From Cranoglanis bouderius (taxonomy: Eukaryota; Chordata; Actinopteri; Siluriformes; Cranoglanididae), in assembly GCA_023630585.1 (NCBI GenBank), contig CM042565.1, positions 6,266,013 through 6,330,012 on the forward strand: DNA of 64,000 nt. The letters run 5' to 3'. The position numbers and the translations under genes are program-made. The notes below the pieces were generated by a model. The model did not search any database, had not been told where the DNA came from, and worked only from the letters and a program-made list of their open reading frames with translations. Every line of letters starts with the position of its first letter. Positions within the stretch are counted from its first letter, which is position 1. This document shows positions 10,036 to 21,640 of this stretch, one piece after another.

Positions 10036-12927
10036 GTACAAAGGTTGATCCTTTTAAATGCATAACGATCGCATCTGTCTGCATGAAAATCTTTAGAACC
10101 AAGTTCCTTCCTAAAAACACTTTAGCTATCCCACCGTGTGATAATTACATCAGCAGACAGAAATCATTCTCAACACGTTCCATTCAATGGCTGGAATACA
10201 TTTCTACCACACAAAACATACCCATTTGATACACGTTGAACGAAGGTGAAGTCAGGTTTGGTAACTATTTTATAGATGGTTACTGTGAAGATGGACAAAT
10301 ACGTAAGGCTTTTGAGTTTCTTGGTTGTTTTTATCACGGAAGTGAAAAGTGCTTTCCCTCAATGATCCCACATCCTCTTAGCTCATCCAAAGCTACTTTC
10401 GGAGATGTCCATCAAAAAACATTGGCAAAAATTAAGAATTTGCAAGAGACTCACAAATTGCAAGTCACAGTGATGTGGGAACACGAGTGGAATGAAATGA
10501 AGAAAAATGACAACCTCGTAATAAACCTTCTAAAAGACTGACTTTCCCGAGCATTTAAACCCGTGAGATGCTCTTTCCGGTGGTCGAACAAATGCGTTAC
10601 ATTTGCATTATGTAGCGCAGCCTGGTGAGAGAATCGATTATTATGATTTTACCTCTCTTTATCCGTATGTAAATAAGACAAAGACGTACCCGATCGATCA
10701 CCCTATCATCATTTATCGTGACTTTAAGCATCTGGAAAATTACTTTGGTATCGTCAGAGCAAAGGTATTACCACCTAGGGGTCTGTGGGCACCCGTTCTT
10801 CCATTTTGTGCAAAAAGCAAACTCCTCTTTCCTCTATGTAGAACGTGCTCTGAGCAACAACAAAAGCAATGCGATCATACGGATCAGGAGAGAGCTCTTA
10901 CAGGAACATGGGCTTCTGTCGAAATTTCGAAAGCTGTCGAAAAATCTTACAAAATTCTAAAAGTGTTTGAAGTGTAGCACTTTCCTAATATGTCTGATAA
11001 GCTTTTTACCAAATATATTAAAATGTTCCTGAAGTACAGAGAGGGTCAGAAAGAGCTGCATTGTGTCTTTGTAGATTTAGAGAAAGCGTATGACAGGGTG
11101 CCAAGAGAGGAGCTGTGGTATTGTATGAGGAGGTCTGGAGTGGCAGAGAAGTATGTTAGAGTGGTGCAGGATATGTATGAGAGCAGTAGGACAATGGTAC
11201 CGCACGTAGGTGTGACAGAGAAGTTCACGGTGAAGGTGGGACTGCATCAAGGATCGGCTCTGAGCCCCTTCTTGTTTGCGGTGGTGATGGACAGGCTGAC
11301 AAATGAGGTCAGACAGGAATCTCCATGGACTATGATGTTTGCGGATGACATTGTGATCTGTAGTGAGAGTAGGGAGCAGGTGGAGGAAACTCTAGTGAGG
11401 TGGAGGTTTGCTCTGGAGAGAAGAGGAATGAAGGTTAGTCGCAGCAAGACAGAATACATGTGTGTGAATGAGAGGGATCCAAGTGGAACAGTGAGGTTAC
11501 AGGGAGAAGAGATAAAGAAGATGCAGGATTTTAAGTACTTAGGGTCAACAGTCCAGAGCAATGGGGAGTGTGGAAAAGAGGTGAAGAAGCGTGTGCAGGC
11601 AGGTTGGAATGGGTGGAGAAAAGTGTCAGCTCTGTTGTGTGATAAAAGAGTACTAGCAAGAATGAAAGGAAAGGTGTACAGGACAGTAGTGAGACCAGCG
11701 ATGTTGTACGGTTTGGAGACAGTTGCACTGAGGAAAAGACAGGAGGAAGAGTTAGAGGTAGCAGAGCTGAAGATGTTTAGGTTCTCTCTGGGAGTGACGA
11801 GAATGGATAGGATCAGGAATGAGTACATCAGGGGGACAGTACATATGGGATGTTTTGGAGACAAAGTTAGAGAGGCCAGGTTGAGATTGTTTGGACATGT
11901 TCAGAGGAGGGAGAGTGAATATATCGGTAAAAGGATGCTGAGGTTAGAGCTGCCAGGCAGGAGGCTGAGAGGAAGACCAAAGAGGAGGTTTATGGATGTA
12001 GTGAAGGAGGACATGAAGGTAGTCAGTCTGAGAGAAGAGGATGCAGGGGATAGGGCTAGATGGAGGCAGATGATTCGCTGTGAAAAAACCAAACAGGAAA
12101 GCTCGGGATATCCATCCTGGGTAATTGATACAGCCACTGAGTGTGAGTACATTCGCAGATATAAAGAGAATGAAGGGATCAAGTTGGATCCAAACAGTAT
12201 TACCGTTAATCCTGCCAAAAGATCTGTAGCTAAATTTGCACTAAATTCGCTGTGGGGTAAGATGTGTCAAAAACCAGACAGATCCAACACAAGCTTAATC
12301 CTGCTGAGTGTTTACAGTTCATGTTCTCAGATATTTATAATGTGAACCAGTTCTCTTTTTTGAACGATGATGTTGCATTGGCGCAGTGGCGGTACGCAGA
12401 TGAGAGACTGATTAAACTGCTAAATGCTAATGTATTCATAGGCATTTTCACTACAGCATATGCTAGATTTGAATTGTACAATTTGATGGATCGATTTCAA
12501 CAGTGTTTGTACACCAACACAGATAGCATCATCTTTAAAAGTAAGGAAGGTTATTGGATGCCACCCTTAAGCGATTACTTGGGTGGACTTACCAGTGAAC
12601 TAGATGATGGCGATCGAATCGTAGAATTCATAAGTGCAGGACCTAAAACCTACGGTTACAAAACTGTAAAAGGAAAAACAACTATGAAAGCTAAAGGCAT
12701 AACTTTAAATTACACCAATTCTGAAGTTTGAAATCACTGACAGAGCTGGTGGATGTACGAGTGAAAAATCCGGATCAAACTGGTCAACTTATCACCTCAC
12801 ATAACCAAATTGTGTGAGATAAAATGGGTTTTCATTTGAGAAATCTTTCACAGTTGAAAAGGTTCAGGGTTGATTACGATAAACGTGTTTTATTACCTGA
12901 TTTCACAACTCTCCCTTACTGGTATTA
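10036..12927 (+). pseudogene. Polinton/Maverick protein-primed DNA polymerase B, relic
   Basis: C-terminal part, about 615 codons, of a Polinton PolB, split by stops, frameshifts and an RTE LINE (11034-12082). Visible in order: an endonuclease-like insert (FGNYFIDGYCE; AFEFLGCFYHG), motif A (YYDFTSLYPYVNK), motif B (KFALNSLWGK), motif C (LYTNTDSIIF) and the C-terminal LLPDFTTLPYWY with stop at 12925-12927. Motif C normally reads YxDTDS; the first catalytic Asp is Asn here, so activity would be lost. The N-terminal exonuclease region is missing, cut off by the hAT-like element. Stops include 12729-12731 and one near 12816. An old inactive copy. Confidence 0.8.
11034..12082 (+). mobile_element. 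RTE-type LINE fragment inserted in Polinton polymerase
   Basis: About 350 uninterrupted codons of an RTE-like reverse transcriptase: ELHCVFVDLEKAYDRVP (RT motif A), GLHQGSALSPFLFAVVM, MMFADDIVICSES (catalytic FADD intact) and the C-terminal GHVQRRESEYIGKRM. The endonuclease is missing, and the 3' end stops at RWRQMIRC, before the usual tail. The reading frame of the host polymerase runs into and out of the insert, giving one 451-codon open frame (10990-12345). Confidence 0.8.
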
Positions 12928-13009
12928 AGACTTTTCGTGTATATATGTACATATGTATATATGTAATTTTATTTCTGTTCATGTGTTTTGAACATTAATA
13001 CTGGAAAAT

Positions 13010-13480
13010 ATGAACGTGCCTGCTTTTGACGCCAGGATGCAACTACCCTTTTCATATATTGTATGTGGACCAAGTAATAGCGGTAAATCATTTTTTATCA
13101 AAATGTTGTTGGAAAACTGTAAAGAGACAATGTCGGTAGTTCCCGAAAACATTGTCTGGTGTTATACCTGTTGGCAACGTCTGTATGATTAATTGATGAC
13201 CAGAATAAATATAAATTTTCTTCAAGGAATCCCCGATTCTTTGTGTGATGACGAATTATTTCCACCCAACAAAACAAATTTATTGGTAATCGATGACTTG
13301 ATGGAAAGACGTTTACAAAATACACCCACCACAGAAATCTGAGCATCATCTATCTCGTTCAAAACTTTTTTTTTCAAGGCAAGACTAGTAGAACGATCAA
13401 CCTAAACACCAAGTACATGATTCTTTTTAAAAACCCTAGAGACAAATTACAGATCATATGGAAGCATATGGACAAAAAAT
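13010..13480 (+). pseudogene. Polinton packaging ATPase, relic
   Basis: FtsK/HerA-type genome-packaging ATPase typical of Polintons. Walker A is CGPSNSGKSFF, and Walker B is NLLVIDDLM in the shifted continuation, followed by LNTKYMILFKNPRDK. It is broken by a stop at about 13192 and by shifts. It follows the polymerase by about 80 bases in the same orientation, so both belong to one old element. No integrase, protease or capsid gene was seen; a Tc1 insertion ends it. Confidence 0.75.
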
Positions 13481-13503
13481 ACACTCATTTCATATCTGAT
13501 GAC

Positions 13504-13968
13504 TGCAACACACTCCAAAAAAGTTGGGACAGTCGACTGTTGTGTAACATCACCTTTTCACTTATTAAGCATTTGGGCACTGAAGACACCAGTTGGTTAA
13601 GTTTAGCAAGCGGAATTTTCCCCCATTCATCCATTATGCATTTCTTCAGCTGCACAGGTCCTTCGTTGCCTTAGTTTGCACTTCATAATGCGCCACACAT
13701 TCTCAATCGGAGACAGGTGAGGACTGCAGGCAGGCCATGCTAGCACCTGCACTCTCTGCTTATGCAACTATGCACTTGTAATCTGGGCAGAATGTGGTTT
13801 GGCGTTGTCCTGCTCTGGATGGCAGCATATGTTGTTCCAAAATGTGTACATCTTTCTGCATTATCTTTCTGCATTAATGGGCCCCTCACAGATGTGCAAG
13901 TTACCCATGCCATGGGCACTGACACACCCCCATACCATGACAGACGCTGGCTTTTGGACCTGACACTG

Positions 13969-14016
<48 letters not shown>

Positions 14017-15080
14017 TACATTTATGTAGTGCTTTTCTAGACACTCAAAGCACTTTACATAGTATGAGGGGAAATTTCCTCAACCACCACCAGTGTGTAG
14101 CATCCACCTGGATGATGCGATGGCAGCCATAGTGCGCCAGAACGCCCACCACACACCAGCTATTGGTGGAGAGGAGAGGAGAGTGATTTAGCCAATTCAG
14201 AGATGGAGATTATTAGGGGGCCATGATAGATAAGGGCCAATGGGGGAATTTCGCCAGAACACCAGGGTTATACACCTACTCTTTACGAGAAGTGTATGAT
14301 AGCTTGGATGGTCCTTTTCCTCTTTGGCCCGGAGAACACAGTGGCTGTTTTGTCCAAAAACTATTTGAAATGTTGACTCATTGGACCACAAAACACAATT
14401 CCACTTTGCTACTGTCCATCTCAGATGAGACCGAGCCCAGAGAAGTTGGCAGCGCTTCTGGACATCGTTGATGTATGGCTTCTGCTTTGCATTTTTAAGA
14501 CCGTGACGTCTGAGGGATTGGAGATCACACGCATTCAGAAGTGGTTTTCTGCCTTGCCCTTTACACACAGGGATTTGACTAGATTCCTTGAACCTTTTAA
14601 TTATATTGTGCACTGTAGAAGGTGAAATGCCCAAAATCCTACCGATTTGTCTTTGGGGAATGTTGTTCTCAAAGTGTTGGATTACTCGCTGATGCATCTG
14701 TTGGCAGATTGGCGAGCCTCGACCCATCCTTGCTCTTGAAGGTCTAGGCCTTTTTGGAAGCTCCTTATATACTATGATTAGACTCACCTGTTTCACATCA
14801 CCTTATTATTTCAACTTGTGACATCGCTATTGGTCCTAAATTGCCCCTGTCCCAACTTTTTTGGAACGTGTTGCATGCATCAATTTCAAAATAAACGTTC
14901 ATACTGGATTTTTCCAGTATCTCTTTTCCATGAGCTGTAAGCTGTAATCATCAAGATTAAAACAAAAAGTATTTCACTTTGTGTAAAGAATGTTGGATAT
15001 ATGAAAGTTCCACTTTTTGAATTAAATTACAGAAAAAAATGAAAAAAACTTTTCCACGATATTCAAATTTTTTGAGATGT
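13504..15080 (-). mobile_element. Tc1-like transposon, decayed
   Basis: The inner terminal repeats are CAACACACTCCAAAAAAGTT near 13507 and its inverse ending at 14875. The outer tail runs on to about 15080. The minus-strand transposase (14796-14197) shows a helix-turn-helix start ([19 protein letters not shown]) and the first catalytic motif as VLWSNEST (Asp to Asn). A second repeat is inserted at 13966-14253. Confidence 0.75.
13966..14253 (+). repeat. (ATT)n plus dispersed fish repeat nested in Tc1
   Basis: An ATT run (about 13970-14013) leads into TGTAGTGCTTTTCTAGACAC and CCACCTGGATGATGCGATGG, a short element dispersed in fish genomes. Related sequence follows an ATA run at 43683. It is inserted within the Tc1 transposase region. 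Confidence 0.6.
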
Positions 15081-15158
15081 ATATAGTAAAGTTTATTTAT
15101 TTATTTAATTGTTCATCTAATTCTGATTGTTTCATCTAATGTACATGTAACTTATGTT

Positions 15159-15913
15159 TGTTATGACACGTGGTGTGTAGTGGGACGAGGGAGTCAGGAT
15201 GCATGCGCAGGGGAAACGTCAGTTTATTAGGAACAGGAAGTTCAAACGTAAAGGGACACACAAAACACCGTCAAACATAATCCATCCACAAAAAGGGTAA
15301 CAATAATCCAAAATGAGAGTTTACTTAGCCGAAGAGGCAGTAATCCAAAAAGGTAGTAATCCAAAAAACACAGGGAAAAATACGCGAGGCAAGGAGGTGG
15401 TTTGGGAACCACGAAATATGAACTAGGAGATAAAGCACTGACAAGGAGGTGGTTTGGGAACCACGGACAAAAATCTATGAAACAAAACACTCGCGAGGAG
15501 GTGGTTTGGGAACCACGAACAAAGGGATACGGATATATCCAAGTTAAGTTTAAACTAATACTCCGCCCCGAAGCGGAAACGGAGCAGCGTATTTAAACAT
15601 ACAAAATCACATGCACAATCAATGACACCTGAAACCAATGAATACACAGAACGAATGAGAAGAACATGAACCAATAAGAAATAAGGAGGCGGAGACATGA
15701 CACGAACCAAAACCTGAGCGCATGGTAGAACACGGGGGGGCGGAGACATGACACAAACCAAAACATAAGCACATGGCAGAGTTAAACCAAACGAGAGTTC
15801 ATGAATGACAGTCCAGAGGGTTTTTATGAATAGCGCTGGAATGCGCTCAGTGGAATGCGGAAGTATGCTACTCGCTAGCTTCGTAGTGAGAGAGAGGGAG
15901 AGGGAAGCTAACA
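15159..15913 (-). mobile_element. Solo LTR, Gypsy-type, with 5-bp target duplication
   Basis: A 755-base unit starting TGTTATGACACG and ending GCTAACA, flanked on both sides by ATGTT (15154-15158 and 15914-15918). Reversed, parts resemble the LTR at 26476-27160 (GGCGGAGACATGAC, GAGTTCATGAAT), so the two are related families. No internal genes lie beside it, so it arose by LTR-LTR recombination. Three copies of a hairpin-forming repeat lie at about 15391-15520. Confidence 0.85.
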
Positions 15914-15919
15914 ATGTTG

Positions 15920-16700
15920 CCTTTTTTCATTTGTTAAATTAACAGATGATGGTGGTGGAAGAAGTGAACCTGTTTTTTCAAGTGATCAGAAGTTGAAAAA
16001 TTGATCCATTTTTATAGTTACAATTTATTTTTTAAATGATAGTGTTCTTGTTCTTGATAGTGTTTTTATCTATGAAAAGGTTTTTATGTTTATTTGTTTG
16101 TTTTTTGTTTTTTATTAAATGATAATTACTGTTTTGAATGTCCCGAGATTCATGGCTTGTTATTTTATGTAAACAACGGATCAATAAAAACATGGATTGT
16201 GTGCTGATTATTTAATTAATTAATTAATTAATTAATTAATTAATTAATTATATAGACTGATTTGTTTTTTTTCATGACTACTGATACATGAATGTATGAA
16301 TATTAAAAATAAATGACTAACCAAAAACTAACGTTCCCAGAACGTTCTGGGAACCAACAATTGTTAGGGTGGTGTTGTTAATACTAATGTTGGTGTACTA
16401 ATGCGTATAATATTAATTAATGTTAAATAATGCTTTAATGGGGACCATAGTATAATGGGTTATGATTCATTTTGTACATCTGTAGAAAAAATACCAGCCA
16501 AATATCTCAAACAAGGTATGTTCTGAGTTATATTCTTCTTCTATTACAGTAAGCTAGTGCACTTCAAAGGCAACCGATCCATAAAGGATCCGACAAAAAA
16601 ATTTTGAGCCAGCAGGACTCGGGAACTCTCCATGGTGGCAGAAACTAAAGCGTTCTATGTCAGCAAAGTATTACCAACACTTCCACAACAAAACAAAACA
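15920..16700. other. cabp7 intron with (TTAA)n
   Basis: AT-rich sequence with a TTAA microsatellite at 16210-16250. No genes or recognised elements otherwise. Confidence 0.5.
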
Positions 16701-16719
16701 AAAACCGGAAGTCACTTAC

Positions 16720-16798
16720 CCTCCACTTCATCCTCTGGAAGGTTGACAGGAGTCCTGTAAGAGAGGGTGTCTGGCACCGAGCAGAGTCCCCTGTACAT
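16720..16798 (-). CDS. cabp7: cabp7 exon 1 (N-terminus)
   Basis: From an ATG at 16798 this reads MYRGLCSVPDTLSY and then RTPVNLPEDEVE, ending in phase 1 at a good GTAAGTGAC donor. The human protein has MYRGIYTVPNLLSEQRPVDIPEDELEE at the same place, so the identification is firm although the exon is only 26 codons. Family members start about ten residues before this Met. Here the in-frame upstream codons encode VSKAVPSRF, then further upstream a TAG, with no ATG; the likely ancestral start codon is a GTG at 16825. Translation would then begin at the internal Met. The exon lies 13.4 kb from exon 3, with the gap filled by transposons. The bases upstream (16800-17100) would be the 5' UTR and promoter, but I see no clear motif there. 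Confidence 0.8.
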
Positions 16799-17260
16799 GA
16801 ACCTGGAGGGCACTGCTTTGGACACTGCGGATTCCCTACATGGCACATGGTGGAAATCCCACTAAACAATGATTTACTCCTTCGGTTTTGATGAGGAGAA
16901 GACACACTGAGGGACGCTCACTCCATGGAAGTGGCTGATCTCTGTGAATCTTTCAGGTTTCAGTCCTATAAAATGGCGAAGGGATGCCCAGGACGATTAG
17001 GACTGAGAAGCAACCGGATCGAACGTGTGTGTTGCTCAGATGTTAGCAAGGTCCAATTTTTTATGATGCTTTATTTGTTTCTTTGGTAAAGATCACCAGC
17101 TAGACATATTAAATCGAAAGATGAACGTTAAAGACACTGCGTAACACAATATTTGTGTTTATATAGCTCCTTTCTCCTGAACCGCTGAAATCCTACAGGT
17201 AGTTAAATGTCACCTAATTACTGCAGTTCGAGTGGCTGGAATCGTTCCAGATGACCATGT

Positions 17261-18720
17261 TTAATCAAGTTTTCCCATCAGCTGTCTTAAAGACGTTCTT
17301 CCAATGTTGGATGCAATGAAAGCACCGCGATGGCTACACTGATTTCCTAATAGGGTGCTGGCAATCAACTCTATAAACGCTGACCCTGATGCTAAAGAGA
17401 AATAGCTGCGTCTTTCTTGCATTATATTGCCAGACTGCGAGTCTAATCTCAGCACCCCACCGCCCCAACCCCCGACCCCCAACCCCCAACAGTTCCACAG
17501 TTTCGGAGCAGCAACACAGAATGACCTTCCACCTGCAGTGGACAGCCAAAATCTAGGTATGGACAAGAGGCCAAGTTCTGATGATCTAAGGGACGGGGTA
17601 GGGCAGTATGGGTGAAGTAAGTCAGACAAGTAAGGAGGGGCAAGACCATTTAATGCCTTAAATGTTAGAAGTAGTATCTTAAATTGAATACATGATACCA
17701 CAGGTAGCCAGTGGAGATCATGCAGGAGAGGAGTGATATGAACAGAGTGCCTAGTGGAGGTGAGAACCCTTGCAGCTGAGTTTTGAATGTACTGAAATCT
17801 TGAAATGTGTTTTTTTGTGCAAGACAATAAATAGGGCATTACAATAATGCAGACGTGAAGTGATTAGCACATGAACTAAGATTTCAGCATCAGTCAGAGT
17901 GAGAGAGGATTGAAGACGCACAATATTATGAAGGTGGTAAAAAGTTTTTCACTATAGCATTAATATGGGAATCAAAAGAGAGAGTTGTGTCAAATACAAC
18001 ACGAAGATTATGGGCAGAGGAAGAAGATTTAACAGGAACCCCATCAATATAAAATGACATATCCTTCCTTTTGCCTGAGGTAGTCGAACCAATAAAGAAT
18101 ATTTCAGTTTTGTTATCATTCAGTTTTAAAATGTTCAGGGACATCCAGTGTTTGATGTCCTTAATACATGCAGTGAGTGAATCAGAGAAGGATGGGTTAT
18201 CAGAGCTGGTGGTAAGGTAAATTTGGATGTCATCAGCATAACATTGAAATTGAAGTCCATGCATGCATATGATGTCACCAAGTGGATACATATAAATGAT
18301 AAACAGTAGTGGCCCAAGAACGGAACCTTGAGGGACACCCTGCATCAGAGGAGCATTGGCAGATTTGTACCCTTCAATAGTGATATAATACTTTCTGTCA
18401 TTGGGGTAGGAGGTGAGCCAGGAGAGAGCTGGACAAGTGATGCTGATTTCAGAGGGACGAGAGATAAGTATATCATGACAGACAGTGTGAAATGCAGAGC
18501 TTAGATCAAGGAGAATTAATATATTTATTAACCTGGAATCAATGGACAGGAGAATGTCATTAACCACATGAAGAAGAGCAGTTTCAGTGCTGTGAGATGG
18601 ACGAAATCCAGACTGGAAAGGTTCAAAGAGACCTAACAGCATCTAAGTAAGACCTTAATTGTGAGGCCACTAATTTTTCCAAAATTTTATTTAAAAATGG
18701 TAAGTTTGAGATTGGCCTAT
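17261..18720 (-). mobile_element. L2/CR1-like LINE, reverse transcriptase and C-terminus
   Basis: The minus strand encodes [50 protein letters not shown] (catalytic YADD) and the C-terminal RFQYIQNSAARVLT and HWLPVVSCIQFKILLLTFKA. One frameshift lies near 17930. A second copy of this family is at the right edge of the window (62878-64000). Confidence 0.8.
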
Positions 18721-19754
18721 AATGTGGTGAGTGAAGAGCACATAACAATTACATTTTCCATATTTAGGTGTATAGATGTTTATTAAGTGCAACATTTTCA
18801 TTTACTGATGTTCAGTTAAGTAGTTACAAACTGCTCCAAGTGGAGAATTATTCGGGGCTAAAGAAAAGGTCTCTGGGGCTACAGCCCTGAATGCCCAAGC
18901 CAGGTTACACCCCTGGAGAAACCGAACAAAATTTTGAAAGTGCACATCCTCTGCCTGCAGTTCTCTGTATAAATGTAAGTAAGTGCCCTGCCTCTCACAT
19001 CACAACAACCAAGACTTCACTCACAACCGCTTTCATTTCACTCTTCATCTTTTCAGGTGAGGAACGGCATGTAAAGACACTAGTAATTGTAAAATTTTGA
19101 TTGTGGTAAAAGGATCACCCATTTTTATACCAGACTGACTGTCCGTCTGTTGGGGCAGTGTGAACATGACACTCATGTTTCCCAACATTCTAAATCCAAC
19201 AGCCAACTTTTAAAAGTTGGTGATTGTCGACGTTGGTCGGCGTCTGTCTGTGCAGTGTGAACTGGGCTTAATGTATAATAACATTACACTTATTTCATGT
19301 CTCATCCAAACAATATGTTTTCTTGAGTATCAAGACAGGAACATTCATGAATTATGTGTGGCAAACCAACAAACCATTCATTCATCCTTATCTTTCATAT
19401 CACGACCCTCTGCCCTCTCACTTCTAGCTTTTTTACCAGGTGGTCCAAAGTAATTTAATATAGTTTTTTTCATCCTGCCCAACTGACTGTCTCTCTCAAC
19501 TTCAAACTCTTCTCTCCCTTTCTTGCCTTTTTTGACTGTCAACAAAAATAAGAGTGACAGCCTGTGTCAGTGCTATAAAAAAAAAAAAAATAAAGTGGTA
19601 CAATAAAAGCCCATTGTGGCTACATAATCTACATAAATGACAGCTTTAAAAAGTTTTAGCCTAAAGCACTTTACAAACATTATAAATCTCTCGGTGTAAC
19701 ATTGACAAAGTTTCTATTTGTAATAAACATGTAGGCTAACATAATTGTGGATAT

Positions 19755-21050
19755 ATAGAGGGTATAGAAAAGAATCCCCCCCCCCCTTTAAAATAATCAC
19801 ATTTTGTTGCTTTTCAGTCTGAAATGAAGACGGACACAGTTTTTGTTTTATCCAGCTGTATTTACTCAGTGCAACTTATAACATCCAAGTGAAAGACATA
19901 ACACCAACATGTCAGAAAAAAAAATAAATAAATAAAAAAAACGGAATCACTGAGTTGGAAAAAGGATCACCCCCCTCCTAAAAATGACTTGTAAACTGAA
20001 AAAGGTGTAGCTAATCACCTTCTCAATGGCACACAAAGCCATTTGACTTTCAACTGTGATCAGCTGTGGTCATTTTGATTAGCTCAGCATGAAAAGAGCT
20101 TTCCTGGAGCATTTTGTAGTGCAGCTGGAGCAAACAATCAACTATAGGTGGCAAGGCACTGTCAAAAGATCTCTGTGATAAAGTTTTGGACAGGCACAAG
20201 TAAGGAGATGGATACAAAAAAAATTCAAAGGCTTCATCAATGCCTAGAAGCACAGTGAAGTCTATTGTTAAGAAGTGGAAGTATTTGGTACAACACAGAC
20301 CCTCCCTGGATCAGGATGTCGCTCCAAACTGGATGAAAGAGCCAGGAGGAAACTGGTCAGAGAGGCTATCAAGAGGCCTAAAGCAACTCTGAAGCAGTTG
20401 CAGGAATTTATGACAAAGAGTGGTCATTGTGTGCATGTGACAACAATATCACAAATTCTCCACAAATGTGGCTTGTATGGGAGGGTTGCAAGAAAAAAGC
20501 CACTCCTCAAGAAAGGCCACATGAATGCACCTTGAAGATTCTGAGGCCACATGGAAAAAGGTGTTATGGTCAGATGAGACTAAAATTGAATGATTTGGCC
20601 TCAACACCAAACGATATATCTGGCATATGTCTACAGCTCACCATCCAAATAACACCATTCCTACAGTAAAGTATGGAGGTGGTAATATCCTGTTATTGGG
20701 GTGTTTCTCTGCAGCAGGGACTGGAGCACTTGTCAGGATAGAAGGAAAATGGATGGGGCAAAATACCATCAAATTCTTGAGGAAAATCTGCTGCCCTCTG
20801 CCAGAAAGTTGTCAATGGGAAGAAGGTTTATCTTCCAACATGACAATGACCCAAAGCACACAGCAAAACTGACCACACAGTGGTTGAAGGAGAAAAGGTG
20901 AATGTCCTTGCATGGCCTAGTCAGAGCCCAGACTTAAACCCCATTGAAAATCTGTGGATAAAACAAAAACCGTGTCTGTCTTCATTTCAGGCTGAAAAGC
21001 AACAAAATGTGATTATTTTAAAGGGAGGTGATTCTTTTCTATACCCACTG
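19755..21050 (+). mobile_element. Tc1-like element, family copy A
   Basis: The ends GGGTATAGAAAAGAAT and ATTCTTTTCTATACCCACTG match copies B and C. The transposase is in pieces: [45 protein letters not shown] and [11 protein letters not shown] (second catalytic Asp), with frameshifts. The stretch between PIENLW and the right end is deleted, making it shorter than B and C. Confidence 0.85.
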
Positions 21051-21389
21051 TAATACTTAGCAAGCTATGAACGTGAAAATAAATTAAGATGAATAAGGGC
21101 ATTCAAATTAGGTTAAACCTTGATCATTTCAGGTACGTGCACACAGCTTTATCAATATCGATTTGATAGTTTTTACTATCAAATCTGTTAATCAGGAAAT
21201 TCAATGTTGCACAACCACAAACAGAAGTGTTCCCATTGGCTGCAGCCTGTAGGTATTATGGCCAATCAGTAAATTCAACATTGCACAACAAGACGCAGAA
21301 TATCCCCTCAATGCTTTTATGCGGAACTCACATTTGCAGTATGTGTGGAACTTGCTTTCGAAAAGAAAAAAAAAACAGTCTATATTTTT

Positions 21390-21640
21390 CTCCTCTTTTT
21401 TTTTGTCAACGAAAATAAAGAGAGATTTTGGTAAAGTTTTTATTTTTTAAATTACATTTTAGTATTTTAATTTTAATCTTTTTTCGTCAACAATATTGTA
21501 TGTTGATATAGTCACAATTAGTGTTTAATGACATCAGTGTCATCTCGTCATCATCTCATCTTCATCGTGGGAAAAAAAAGGTCGTCGACGAACATTTTTC
21601 ATCATAGTTTTCGTTAACGTAATTAACACTACTCTCTCTT
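21390..21640. repeat. hAT-like dispersed repeat fragment
   Basis: Contains AGTTTTCGTTAACGTAATTA, GTCGTCGACGAAC and GTCATCTCGTCATCATCTC, words typical of a widespread fish non-autonomous element. Confidence 0.45.

Noticed and set aside
15391..15520. Regularly spaced short direct repeats resembling a CRISPR array
   Set aside because: Only three copies inside an LTR in a vertebrate genome; spacers are LTR sequence.
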